DNA of 64,000 nucleotides from Primulina eburnea (lineage: Eukaryota > Streptophyta > Magnoliopsida > Lamiales > Gesneriaceae). Positions 1 to 11,200 of the stretch are shown here, piece after piece. Both the position numbers and the translations under genes were made by a program. Location of the stretch: contig NC_133104.1 in NCBI RefSeq assembly GCF_022965805.1, positions 43,010,682 through 43,074,681 on the forward strand, read 5' to 3'. The notes below the pieces were generated by a model. That model worked only from the letters and a program-made list of their open reading frames with translations, ran no database searches and had not been told where the DNA came from. Numbering within the stretch: the stretch's first letter is position 1; every line of letters begins with the position of its first letter.

Positions 1-3000
1 ACCTATGACAAGGAGAAGTTGTGCAAGCCTGCTCTGGCAACTGCCATCTTCAGTACTTTATCCTTCTTGCTTGGTGCAGTTACCTCTGTCATTTCTGGTT
101 TCCTTGGGATGAAAATTGCGACTTATGCAAACGCAAGGACAACATTGGAAGCTAGGAAAGGGGTCGGAAGAGGTTTTATTGTTGCATTTAGATCTGGTGC
201 AGTTATGGGTTTTCTCCTTGCCGCAAATGGTCTATTGGTTCTGTATATTACCATCAATCTATTCAAGATCTACTACGGAGATGATTGGGAAGGCCTTTTT
301 GAGGCAATTACTGGATATGGTCTTGGTGGATCGTCAATGGCTTTGTTTGGACGAGTTGGAGGCGGTATTTACACTAAGGCTGCTGATGTTGGTGCTGACC
401 TTGTCGGAAAAGTTGAGAGAAACATACCTGAAGATGACCCCAGAAATCCTGCTGTAAGATACTGCACACCTTTGAATAATTGGTGCTATTTAGCAAAGGA
501 CTTTGTTGTCAAAATATTCATTTTATTTTGCAGGTGATTGCTGACAATGTTGGTGACAACGTCGGAGATATTGCTGGAATGGGGTCTGATCTTTTTGGTT
601 CATATGCCGAATCTTCATGTGCTGCCCTTGTCGTGGCTTCCATATCCTCTTTTGGAATAACTCATGACTTCACTGCTATGTGCTACCCTCTGCTCATTAG
701 TTCCATGGGAATACTTGTTTGTTTGATAACGACCTTATTTGCTACCGACTTTTTTGAAATCAAGACTGTCAAGGAGATTGAACCGTCATTAAAGAAACAG
801 CTTATCATCTCCACCATTCTCATGACTGTTGGAATTGCAATTGTTACGTGGACCTGTGTGCCATCATCCTTTACAATCTACAATTTCGGCACCCAAAAAG
901 TTGTGAAGAACTGGTGAGCTCCTACTAACTCTGAAAATTGAAATGGACCCGGTGGTGAAGAATTATTGTTCTTCTGTTTGGATTTTTATCATCTAGCGAC
1001 TATGGGGATATTCTTGAGACGAACTTATATTGAAGAGGTTTACTTCCTTAGATATGCTTCTGAGTATTTTTTTTCCCTTAAAAACATTAAGGGAAAAAAA
1101 ATACTGAGAAGCATATATGAGGAAGTGAACCTCTTAATTGATATGCTTTGTTCCACTCTTAACTGAATCCCTGTAGTGCAATAATAGTAACTGAAGATAG
1201 AGTGCCTAACTGGTTTCTTGGTTTTCACTTTCAACAAAATAAGATGCAGTCGTCCGTTCGTTTAAAGTTACCATTATCGAGATTCTAGAATCTACATTTT
1301 TTATGTCATCTGTGTGCAGTTAGTTGCCATTAATTTTAAGAAGTTGTTCTCCACCGCCAAATACAAATCATGTCACTATTAGTCTATCACCGTGTACTAC
1401 CTTTGATACGGCATAACTACTTTTAATGTTATCTTTTACAACTCATATTGACACGACAGGCAACTTTTCCTTTGTGTTTCCGTTGGGCTTTGGGCTGGAC
1501 TCATCATCGGATTTGTTACAGAATATTACACCAGCAATGCATACAGGTGCATATAGTAGTTACGTTTGTTCTTTTCTTTGACAAATATCATTATTTTCCC
1601 TAGTTTTCCATATGTTGCATGGATTTTTTTTCCCTTTCAATTATCTACCGACTCCATTTTCTGAACTTTTGTATGCAGCCCCGTGCAAGATGTTGCCGAT
1701 TCATGCAGAACCGGTGCTGCCACCAATGTCATTATTGGCCTTGCCTTGGGATATAAATCCGTTATCATCCCCATTTTTGCTATAGCAATTAGCATTTTTG
1801 TTAGCTTTACCTTTGCTGCCATGTACGGTATTGCAGTGGCCGCCCTCGGCATGCTGAGCACAATTGCCACTGGTTTGGCCATTGATGCTTATGGTCCTAT
1901 AAGTGATAATGCTGGAGGTATAGCTGAGATGGCTGGCATGAGCCACAGGATTCGGGAAAGAACAGATGCCCTTGATGCTGCTGGGAACACCACTGCTGCT
2001 ATTGGGAAGGTTGCATAATCTGTTTTGTTATCGTCTTAATACTTTAAAAATGATGATCCATGATTTGCGGCCTAATCTTATTTTAATCCTTTGCATTTTC
2101 TTTTAGGGATTTGCCATTGGATCTGCTGCTCTTGTTTCATTAGCACTTTTTGGTGCTTTCGTTAGCCGTGCAAACATTTCAACTGTTGATGTTCTAACAC
2201 CCAAAGTCTTCATTGGTTTAATCGTTGGTGCGATGCTCCCGTACTGGTTTTCTGCCATGACCATGAAGAGTGTCGGTAGCGCTGCTTTGAAAATGGTGGA
2301 GGAAGTTCGTAGGCAATTTAACACTATTCCTGGCCTTATGGAAGGCCACGCGAAGCCAGATTATGCCACTTGTGTCAAGATTTCAACAGATGCATCTATT
2401 AAGGAGATGATTCCCCCAGGCGCCCTTGTCATGCTAACTCCTCTCATTGTTGGAGTATTTTTCGGCGTCGAGACGCTCTCTGGTGTTCTTGCCGGTTCCC
2501 TTGTCTCTGGTGTCCAGGTACATGACTTTGATCTGTTGTGCTAGAAGTGAACATTTTAAGGCTTAATGATTAATATCTACGTTGACTACGTTACTAAACT
2601 CTTATTCCTTTGTAACTTTATAAGATTGCAATATCGGCCTCCAACACCGGTGGAGCATGGGACAATGCCAAGAAATACATTGAGGTAAGCGCCTGTTTCA
2701 TAGTAAACAACGTTCACTATACGGTCTGATTTTCAATTTAGAGGTGCGCACAAGTCAGTTGGAGCTTAAACATGTGATTCAATCAATCTTGAGTGGACTT
2801 GCTATACAAATTGAACTAGAATTAAGAGTCTTTATATATCTAAAGTCAGACTTGTATGTGTTTTGAATTATTTGAGCTCTGAGTTTGAAATGTTTGAACT
2901 TCAAAAATGATCATTGGAAAAAATAATATGTGAAGTGACATGAAAATTTCACATAATTAAACATGAGTTGAGCTCGTGTTGACTGAGTTGCATTTTTTAG

Positions 3001-3304
3001 CTTTGGTTGAATTGCGCCACTCGCTTTTTTCATTATTCTCACTGAGGTTAGATATTAGAGCACCTTTCCAGCTTCAACTCCAGTTTTGTCCCTTCAGGCT
3101 GGTGCATCCGAGCATGCGAGAACCCTTGGACCAAAAGGATCAGAACCACACAAGGCTGCCGTTATAGGAGATACAATTGGAGACCCTCTAAAGGACACTT
3201 CAGGTCCATCGCTCAACATCCTCATCAAACTTATGGCAGTAGAATCGCTTGTGTTTGCTCCTTTCTTCGCCACTCATGGCGGGTTGCTATTTAAGATATT
3301 ATGA
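1..3304 (+). CDS. AVP1: Type I vacuolar H+-translocating pyrophosphatase, 5'-truncated by window edge
   Basis: Hydrolyses pyrophosphate to pump protons into the vacuole; integral tonoplast protein with many membrane helices. Frame opens at base 1 ([15 protein letters not shown]). Exons 1-453, 534-913, 1460-1546, 1679-2009, 2107-2517, 2625-2684 and 3098-3304 join to 642 codons plus stop; plant proteins are about 765 residues, so roughly 120 N-terminal residues lie outside. Visible family signatures are the substrate motif [38 protein letters not shown] and [14 protein letters not shown]. The alanine after GNTTA marks the K+-stimulated type I form, not the K+-independent AVP2 type, which has lysine there. 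The C-terminus is GGLLFKIL. All introns are GT-AG. Intron 2 carries a foldback. No disabling change is seen. The match is to known AVP1/VHP proteins from memory; the identity is very secure. Confidence 0.96.
1034..1134. repeat. Near-perfect foldback inside V-PPase intron 2
   Basis: Arm 1034-1080 and arm 1088-1134 are reverse complements over 47 positions with four differences, two of which would be G-U wobbles in RNA. The loop is only 7 bases. Each arm holds an 8-9 base T or A run. It sits wholly in the intron 914-1459. A MITE-like foldback or small-RNA hairpin are both possible; no clear target duplication was seen. Confidence 0.8.
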
Positions 3305-4575
3305 GATAAGGGAAACACCAGTCGACCAAAAAATCTCTCAAATTTTCTTTATTTTTTCTGTCAAATTTTGAAGTACTTTTCACTTGAGCCGCTACCTTGT
3401 TGGTTTTCTTTGTTAGATTGTAGCATATGTGATTTTATTCTTTGTTGAGGTGATTATGATAATTGTTATGATGAGCATGTTTGTGCAAATCAGCATCCTT
3501 CACAGGACAAGAGCGAGAGATCAACATCAAATATATACATATACATATATATTTTTATCCTTTTTTGTTACTGTTTTTCATGTCTGAAGTCACACACCAC
3601 ACATAAATAGTACGTTTTAACTAATTTATTTATTATATGGCGGAATGCACCAAAACTCTATCCATTGGATCTTCTCTATGAACAATTCAAATCTTGTCGC
3701 ATCCAAAATAACCTAAATCAGCAGACTTAAAAAAAACTGTCTATATTATGAAGTTAGAAACATTGAAAACCAGAAATGATCATTGCTTTTTTTTTAAAAA
3801 AAGTAGAAATTAATTACAAACATTAAATACAGTTTTCGACACAACTATTTAACTTTTTTCTAAAAAAAAGAAGTGATCATAATGTTAGATCCGAACGTAA
3901 TGTTGGTTATGTCTCTATCTAAGAACATTCTAAAATATTTTCTTAATAATCATCTTCTAAAATCATTCAAATTTGATTGTAATTGAAGATGTAAGGAGTA
4001 GTATGTAAACTTATACATATTATATTCATATCAAAAGAAATATTTTTTGTATATCTTTTAGTTAAAGAATAATGGATGTTCATCATGAAGCCGCTCTTGG
4101 TTTCGAAGTCGACGATTTCATTGAATTTTGGGAGTCTTGTCTTCTTTTTTAGTCCTTGACTTTCCTCCTTTTGATATTTAAATGTTAAGCGTGGTACTCG
4201 GAGTAGAAGATGTTTAGATGATACATGGTGGATAATATAAGTGGTTAATAACTGAAAGATGGAAACATTGTCAATGAATGGTCAATGAAAGCATGAATGA
4301 ACTGATCTCACACTAGAAATAAGAGTCATAAAAGCATTTTTTTTCGAAACTCATCACTTAAATACTCCAAAATTAAGCCGGCTTGAATTAAGACAATTCT
4401 AGATAGGTAACCTTTGAGAAGTTTTTTATGATGGACGTGAGTGTGTACATAAGCACTCTGAAAAGATAAGTGTTGATACTGTGGAAGAACAGTCGTCAAA
4501 TCGAAGACATTAAAAATAGATCGGATCTTGGGTTCTTCAAGTATGGTGTAGTTCGGGAATGAACCTGGTGGTCAT
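3305..4575. other. Intergenic, AT-rich, V-PPase 3' UTR at left
   Basis: The first 200-300 bases should be V-PPase 3' UTR. The rest is AT-rich with homopolymer runs. No gene, RNA or clear repeat was recognised. Confidence 0.5.
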
Positions 4576-4720
4576 GTGATGTGCTGATACAACAGTGGAT
4601 AATCGTCAATTTGGGGCATTACAAGTAGTATCAGAGCATGACATATGTGATGTGTTGATATGATAGAGAACATTCGTCAAATTTTGGACATTGTAAGTGA
4701 TATCAGAGCATGAAAACTCC
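4576..4720 (+). mobile_element. LTR-retrotransposon relic, tandem LTR-end/PBS-like units
   Basis: Two diverged units start at 4576 and 4647 (about 71 bp apart), each reading GTGATGTG(C/T)TGATA and ending in GGGCATTACA or GGACATTGTA followed by GTATCAGAGC or ATATCAGAGC. TGGTATCAGAGC is the classic initiator-tRNA-Met primer-binding site after a plant LTR, so these look like decayed LTR 3' ends. A third weak unit may lie near 4905. No internal coding part remains. Confidence 0.45.
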
Positions 4721-5202
4721 TATTACGATGTGGTTCGGACGAATCAGGTGAAAGTTGATGATCATGTCACACTCAAGAGATATAAAATATTTGACTGGTA
4801 AGCATGTGATACTGAGATATATAAAAGATTTGATAAATATTACTCATTTTTACAAAGTATATCTGAAGATATGAGTAATGATATAAGCATATTGGAAATA
4901 CTCGTATTGATATAATAGAGACAATCATCAAATCAGGGTCTTTGTTTGAATATGGTGTCTTACATTAAGATTTCTTATCATATATATAAAAAAAAAAGAA
5001 CTTTCTCCATCGTTTATCATGATATAGATTATGATTTATGATCCTGAGAAAATAAAAATTGGAACTTGGAATATCACGAGTTATTTTTTTAAAAAAAAAA
5101 TTGGAATATCTTCAAGAATGATTTAATATTCATTTATGCATGGATATATATTATTTTTCAAATAAATATTATCTACTAGCTGAAAATCTGTCACCGCTGA
5201 CA
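4721..5202. other. Intergenic, AT-rich
   Basis: AT-rich sequence with short A/T runs upstream of the TTM3-like copy. Nothing further recognised. Confidence 0.5.
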
Positions 5203-5762
5203 ATGGAAGTTGAAGTAAAGATCCGCCTCCTATCCTCAGCTGCCCACGGGCACCTCTCCGCCGTTCTCTTCCCTCACCACCGCCAAACCCACCTCCAAGA
5301 AAACATCTTCTTCGACGGTCCCAACTCCGAGCTCTCCTCCAACCTCGCTGCCCTCCGCCTCCGCTTCTACGAATCTCTCAAATCCAAACCCAAGATATCT
5401 GACGGAATCAGTCGTATAGAAGAACAAGAGGAGCCCTTCGATCCCATCATCGGCCGCCAATGCCACGGCGTCTCCTTCGCTTCGAGTCATCCTCTGACAT
5501 TATTCGACGGGTGAAGGAGGAATTCAAAGTCACGGAAGATCAGGGTATGGTGTGTTTTGGGGGGCGGGGGAACGTATTGAAATTGGAGCTGGATGTAACG
5601 CAGTATGATTTCGGGACTTGTTATGAAATTGAATGCGAGAGCGCGGAGCCGGAGATTGCTAGGAATTTGCTTGAAGGGTTGTTGAAGAAGAGTAATGAGA
5701 TTGAGAAGTACTCGGAAGTCTCGAAATTCGCGGTATTTCGAGCACGGAAATTGCCTCAGTGA
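5203..5762 (+). pseudogene. TTM3: TTM3-like triphosphate tunnel metalloenzyme (CYTH), frameshifted
   Basis: The family hydrolyses inorganic tripolyphosphate in an eight-strand tunnel. Start chosen at 5203 because MEVEVKIRLL gives the N-terminal ExExK metal-binding signature at residue 2; an in-frame upstream ATG at 5140 adds 21 unlike residues. Frame 1 continues through ALRLRFYESLKSKPKISD and ISRIEEQEE and then stops at 5512-5514. The family match resumes one frame over from about 5460 (SSDIIRRVKEEF, LELDVTQYDFGTCYEIECE, KFAVFRARKLPQ, stop 5760-5762). The frame change falls near 5455-5480, where no intron of believable size fits. Relative to remembered TTM3, about 10-20 residues are also missing between RLRFYE and SLK, and again after VCFGG (the VYEW strand). 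I call it a pseudogene; a base-call error could explain the shift but not the two internal deletions. Confidence 0.65.
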
Positions 5763-6187
5763 GGGTAAACTTTGTTTTTTCCTGGCCTTCAGCTTTGGAA
5801 ATTTTGTTGCTTTTAGAGATTTCTTATTTTTTTTTATGTAGTCACATGTTTTTTTTAGACATTTGACTATAATTTCAAAGATGATTTAGCGAAAAAAGAG
5901 GGCATTATGATCATTAAATTGATAAGAAAAAATAGTGATTGCGATTGGAACAAATGGTTTCCAGATTTGAAAACATAATTATACAATAAAAACTTCGTAC
6001 ATCTTATTAGATTTAAACATGATTTTTCTCGACCCATCAAATTAAAACATATCATGAGGTAGTGTTTTAATGCTATAATGGCCTTGATAGGGAAATGGAT
6101 TATGCTTTGGTTGACATTTACAGAAATCTAACAGACTTGTCGTGTAATCTTGTCAAATCTTCCAATCTGTTGCTCTTGAAAAACAGC

Positions 6188-6193
6188 TATAAG
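6188..6193 (+). promoter_or_regulatory. TATA box of small peptide gene 1
   Basis: TATAAG lies 108 bp before the ATG at 6296. The surrounding bases (GCTATAAGTAGAGTAAG) align with the matching site before gene 2 at 7427. Confidence 0.45.
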
Positions 6194-6295
6194 TAGAGTA
6201 AGTTTTCAACCTATGATTCTCTCAACCTCAGATGACGGCTGAATCTATAAATTACACCATTTTCTGCAGGGTATATTTTGAATGAGAACTCAAAC

Positions 6296-7052
6296 ATGAA
6301 ACTTGCTACCATTATGTATATATCCTTGTCCTTCGTTCTTGAAGGTAAATCATTAATTCTTTCGGTGCATCAGCTTTGGAGTTATTTCTGAATTGCCAAC
6401 TTTAAACAAGTAGGTGAATGACTCCTTGTACGACTGAATATTTGTTATTGTGCCAAAAATTATAATTGATGGTAATAATATAACTCACGTCTTACATGCA
6501 GTACACAAACATATAGGATGATCAATGCTATTGTTGCTACTATCGATCCCCCTCCCTATAACTGTTCCAATTCATAAACCTGAACACGTAACTTTGATTC
6601 TGATGCAAATTATAGAATCAGGCATATGTTGTTCTACTGAAAATCATGAATAACTATGACAGTACCACTCAAAACCTTTAAATCGAAAGCAATCAATGAA
6701 CCTCTTTTAATTGAGTTTGATTTCAATGCCACATATAGTCGTGTAAAATGGAGGATACAATTGTTGCTATCCAACAACGAGTCTCTAATTCGCCCTCTCA
6801 TCTAGATATCAGAAGTACATGCATGCAAGGGTTGGAAGTAATTGAGATTGTTGTTGGAATGGTATTATATGCTGTAAATATTGTTGGTTGTTATCTATCC
6901 ATCACATCGTATGAAATTTTATGTGTCTACGTTTTGCAGGAAGCCGAGATACTTTGGGGAATCAATGTACTATTCCGTTTCACTTTGGAAGTGGCTTCTG
7001 TAACATCCAAGAATGTGTTTTGACCTGCAAGCAGCGCAAGCTAGGGCTGTGA
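6296..7052 (+). CDS. Small secreted cysteine-containing peptide, defensin-like (gene 1)
   Basis: Exon 1 (6296-6344) encodes a signal peptide beginning MKLATIMYISLSFVLE and ends in a phase-1 GT donor. Exon 2 (6940-7052) follows a TTTTGCAG acceptor and encodes GSRDTLGNQC and then three more cysteines (GFCN, QECV, LTCK) before TGA. The joined product is 53 aa. Signal exon, phase-1 intron and short Cys-rich second exon is the usual design of plant defensin-like/LCR secreted peptides. The paralogue 1.2 kb downstream supports it: both second exons share G-x-x-D-x-L-x-x-QCT. Only four cysteines remain. Shifting one base near 7046 would add two cysteines (CEMVGKC), so the 3' end may be frameshifted. 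Too short for usual gene callers; exact family uncertain. Confidence 0.5.
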
Positions 7053-7229
7053 AATGGTTGGGAAATGTGAATTAATAGATAGATAGATACAAGTTTATGT
7101 AGTATCGATTTAAGTTTGTGTGTTTGTTGTTGTAAAAGCAAATGTTGAGATTAGAGCTTTGAAATAAATTGGAATTTTTGTGCCTATCCTGTAATCTTTC
7201 GATCTTTCCATTTGTCGTGATATTTGGAT

Positions 7230-7336
7230 GGAGTTCCAATATTACTTGGGAGACAGAATTTTGTTCTTCAAGCCTCGAGTTTGCTTATTTATATCTAAAA
7301 TAATCGTACCTTCAAGCCTGGAGTTCCAATATTACT
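7230..7336 (+). repeat. Direct repeat between the two peptide genes
   Basis: A 17-base word GGAGTTCCAATATTACT occurs at 7230-7246 and 7320-7336 (period 90). CTTCAAGCCT followed by CGAG or GGAG also occurs twice in between. It looks like local duplication in the promoter of gene 2. Confidence 0.7.
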
Positions 7337-7426
7337 TTCTGCACATTTTTGCCGTAATCTTCCCAATTTTTGAAATCTTCGAATGGGATCATGTTGCATG
7401 TTCTCAAAGTTGATGAATCTACGTGC

Positions 7427-7433
7427 TATAAAA
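7427..7433 (+). promoter_or_regulatory. TATA box of small peptide gene 2
   Basis: TATAAAA in GCTATAAAAGGGG, 70 bp before the ATG at 7497. It aligns with the site at 6188, and the stretch up to TTTTCAAC is shared between the two genes. Confidence 0.55.
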
Positions 7434-7496
7434 GGGGTAATTTTCAACATATGACTTTGAATACAAAAACAGAAAGAAGCTGATTGATTACATGAA

Positions 7497-7758
7497 ATGA
7501 AGCTAGTCAGCGCTGTTTCCGTGAATCTCGTTTTCCTAGTTCTTCAAGGTTAACCATTCCCTTCGTTCGGTCTCGGAATTGCCAACGTAGAAAAACTAAA
7601 TTAGATGTTGTTTACATAAACTTGCAGGTTGCGAGGATGCTTTGGCAGGTCAGTGCACTGTTCAACTTTCATGCATGATTCATAAGCGACATACAGCTAC
7701 CACGAAACATTGGATGAAACAGACTGTATGGAATGCACGTTCATCTGCTCAACGTTGA
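7497..7758 (+). CDS. Small secreted cysteine-containing peptide (gene 2, diverged)
   Basis: Exon 1 (7497-7548) encodes MKLVSAVSVNLVFLVLQ, a signal peptide, and ends in a phase-1 donor. Exon 2 (7628-7758) follows CTTGCAG and reads GCEDALAGQCTVQLSC, then a tail without cysteines to TGA. The joined frame is 60 aa. In the frame one base over, 7722-7778 reads DCMECTFICSTLTCY, which looks more like the Cys-rich end of such a peptide, so the true product may be broken by a frameshift near 7680 or use another splice. The first intron is only 79 bp. It is homologous to gene 1 from promoter through exon 2 start. Confidence 0.4.
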
Positions 7759-8284
7759 CGTGTTATAATTTTTACACTTGACAAGAGAGGTAAGTAACAA
7801 ATGCAAATAACCCACGGAATATCTCAACCAGTGCATGATATCTCTATCGAAATGCAAAAAGAAACTCTCCATAAACAAATCTAAGACGGGAGTTCGATGC
7901 CAAAAAAATAACGCAGTGGGTTTGAGAAAAACATAAATAAATATATCAGCATTGATGTAAAAATAAAAAATCGTTTGTTGAAGCTACCTGAATGGTTCAT
8001 CTTACATCACATCTATTCAGTCAAACTGTTAGTAATCAAAATGTTTCTAAGTCGCAGACTTAATTTAACTACAAGTCCAGCTCCCTAACTGCATGTCTTC
8101 AAAGAAATGTATTACAATGCCAAAAAAAAGTCCGACTACCAGTCGGATGCACGTTTATTTATCAGCTTAATTTGCAAAAAGGAAGCTGTTTACTACCAAA
8201 TATAGACAATGCAATAGATAAATAAACACACCATAGGAGGAGGGGAGGTGGTGGTGTAAAGCTTGTGCATTGACAGCCATTAGA
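7759..8284. other. Intergenic, probable TPR3 3' UTR
   Basis: Between two convergent genes. The right part is expected to be 3' UTR of the minus-strand TPR3 gene. No other feature was recognised. Confidence 0.5.
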
Positions 8285-11200
8285 TTATCTTTGTGCTTGA
8301 TCTGAAGCAGAGGCTCCAACTAAAGGTGTATTTGGTACACTGCTCGAGGACCCGTTTTCATTGGGTGGTGGCACACCCCACCTGCTTTCGGATTCAAGGG
8401 GTTCAATAACATGAACTGAACCATCTGACAAACCTAATGCAAACTGGTTCGGTTCTTGTGGATGTGCTGCGACCACAAGTGGGTGCTGGGGGTGCCCATT
8501 TGAATTGCTAGATGAAAGAAAATAATGCTTCCGGTGAGGCATTAAAGATAAATAATTTTACGAAAGTCAAAGTCCAGCAAAAATATGTAGTTGAAATAAT
8601 AAATTAATTTGCTATTTTATTCCGAATATCATTCAGTTGAGACGGCGTAAACGAATCACGCAGACTCGAGAAGTATTTGAATTTATCGAAATCGAACTCG
8701 AGCCGAAGTCTAACATGTTCAATTTTTTTTTCGACCAGAACTTAAGCCTGAACTTAATCCAAAGACTCGAAATTTATTTATTTAATATATAATACATAAA
8801 TTTCGAGTCTTTCGATTATTATTTCAACTTTCAAGCAATAGTTCGAATAGCTTGCTCGCGAACATAGTTTTGAATCGAGCTCGAAATTCAGCATATTCGA
8901 CTCGATTTGGTTTTTTTATACCCCTAGTTAAGATTAGAAGGTAAATAATCCGAAATTCATTAGCTTCACAGACTTGCCTGATACTTGAAGCGAGATAAGC
9001 AGAAGGATTTATTCGACATCTTAAGCGGAGGTGTGCAGCGGTGAAAATGCAGACAGTAGAATCCAGGAAACTGGCATATATCAGTTGGCTATCACATGAA
9101 AATGCAGCATGAGATATAAGGGCTGCTGACTCACGTGGGACCCACTGAAATGGAACAAATTACACATCAAAGATTCGCAAGTAAAAGTGTTTTCATTGAT
9201 CAGGTTTTCTTGGGGTAAAATGTACCTGCTTTATGCATTCTAATTTAGTTGTCTCATATATAGCAAGCTGAGTCTCATGTATAACCAGAAAGTGAATCTG
9301 GTCCTGATGGAACTGGACGCGTGTTTCAGATTGTGACATTGGTGATCTCCCAGAAGGAAGTTGCAAATATTTTGATTTCTGCTTTTCCCATCCGTCAGAG
9401 TTCCATACAATAAGCTGGAGAGGAATGATGTTATAAGAATAATTCAATAAATATGAGCGACACTTAAAATCATCAACACAATAAGGCCGAATAATAAAAA
9501 GTCGTTTACCTGAGAATCTGCTCCTGATGAAACTAGAACATTTAATGCATGTGAGAAAGCCAGACCTGTAATTCTTTTAGAATGGCCTTTAAGCTTGCTT
9601 TTGACCTGTGAAAATTTGGGATTAATAAGGCCACTTTGACTCTTTACTTTTAGGCATAAGAATAACATTCACCAGAAAACAAACTATTAAGTGCTGTTAA
9701 TTGATATACCTCGTCTACACGAACATTATATATCTGTATTGTAGAATCATCCATGCCAATAGCGATTATATTATTATCTTCGGGATGAAATGCCAAAAAT
9801 GTTGCTGCCGGTGGTGGAGGCATAAAGGTTGTCATGGTCTGATCTCGTCCATAAGAAAGAGAGAGAATGAGTATGTGCACAGCGTAAGCACAATAATGTA
9901 TCTATATACAGGTTCTTTGTATGCTACAACTGAATATACACCAAGTGACAGCTGCATCCAGTGCAATGACCAAATACAGCATATAAAGAATCGGTAATAT
10001 GTTACCTTGAAAGTCATCATATTGAACAAAGAGATCTTTCCTCCGGATGCTGACATCACATAAGAGTCATTTTTGGACAAAGCAAAACAAGAAACGGTCT
10101 CCTCAGGGTTCGTGTCAGTGATATCATTTGTCATCAAAATGCCACTTGATGGTTGCCATAATTGAGGTGAAACACTAGCTGTTGCCTACAGATGAAATGC
10201 CCGATTTCAAGATGCTTTTATATTTCAAACGTGGCTGAATCAACTTTGTGAAATGATGTGAAGTAACTTTGACCCATTTCCTACCTTTCCACTTGAATTA
10301 CGATCATTTCGTTGCCATTTCCAAAGTAAATGGATCGCATTTGAAGCTAAGGCAAGTATAGCATTTCCGGAATTCGTATATATTAACCTCGATATCTGAG
10401 ATCAACACAAGAAAAACCTAGTTATATCAAAGGAATAAAAGCTAATCAAGGTACATTAATATGGGTGAAAACAAAAAGAGTGGAACTGGTAAATACATAC
10501 ATTCGTTAATGGAAGTGAATAATGAATGTTTATCTTACCAAATGAATACATACATATATCAGATGAAGAAATGCACTTGAAAAAGAATTCACCTTTGTTA
10601 CTCTTAAATTCTCAGGGAGTCTCAACGACCGGCATTGTGAGGGTTCACTAATTTCAGTGAGCTTCCAAATCTTTGATTTGTCGTTAGTTTCTTCAGCTAT
10701 TCTGGGTTTCATGTCTCCAAGAATTTTCGCATCCCCATTCTAACATTAACCCAACACATTTTATGAATGAAAGATGACAAATGGAATTCTTCACTACAGC
10801 CAAAACTAACAAAAATATGCCCGCGGGAAAGGAAAACAAAAGATACCATTGCAGAGATACCAGCAGAGGCAACCCTGTCGGCGAGGCTAGCAGCACCACT
10901 GGGAGATGTTAGAATTGGGATTAGCGTAGGCTGCTGCACGATAAACAAATATGAAAAGCTTTTGATTATTATCAACTCAGTGAGATGGCTCAGAAGATAT
11001 TTAAACAATAGAATCAAATACCCTTGAAGCTTCGGATGATCTGGACGCATCAAAAGCAAGATTTTCAAACTGGCGAAGTAATCGAAGACCATCAGCATTT
11101 GCCAAAACTTTTATTCCATTTTCATTTGCAGAAACAGCCAACAGACTCCCATCTTTGTTGAAGCGTATCCGAGGACTTGCCTTGAATGTGTGAGAAGTAA

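Noticed and set aside
6748..7023. 91-codon frame starting in the intron of peptide gene 1
   Set aside because: Reads a different frame through exon 2, which has the cysteine-containing reading supported by the paralogue.
10709..11098. 129-codon minus-strand frame inside TPR3
   Set aside because: It runs through exons and introns of TPR3; only the exon 17 part is real protein.
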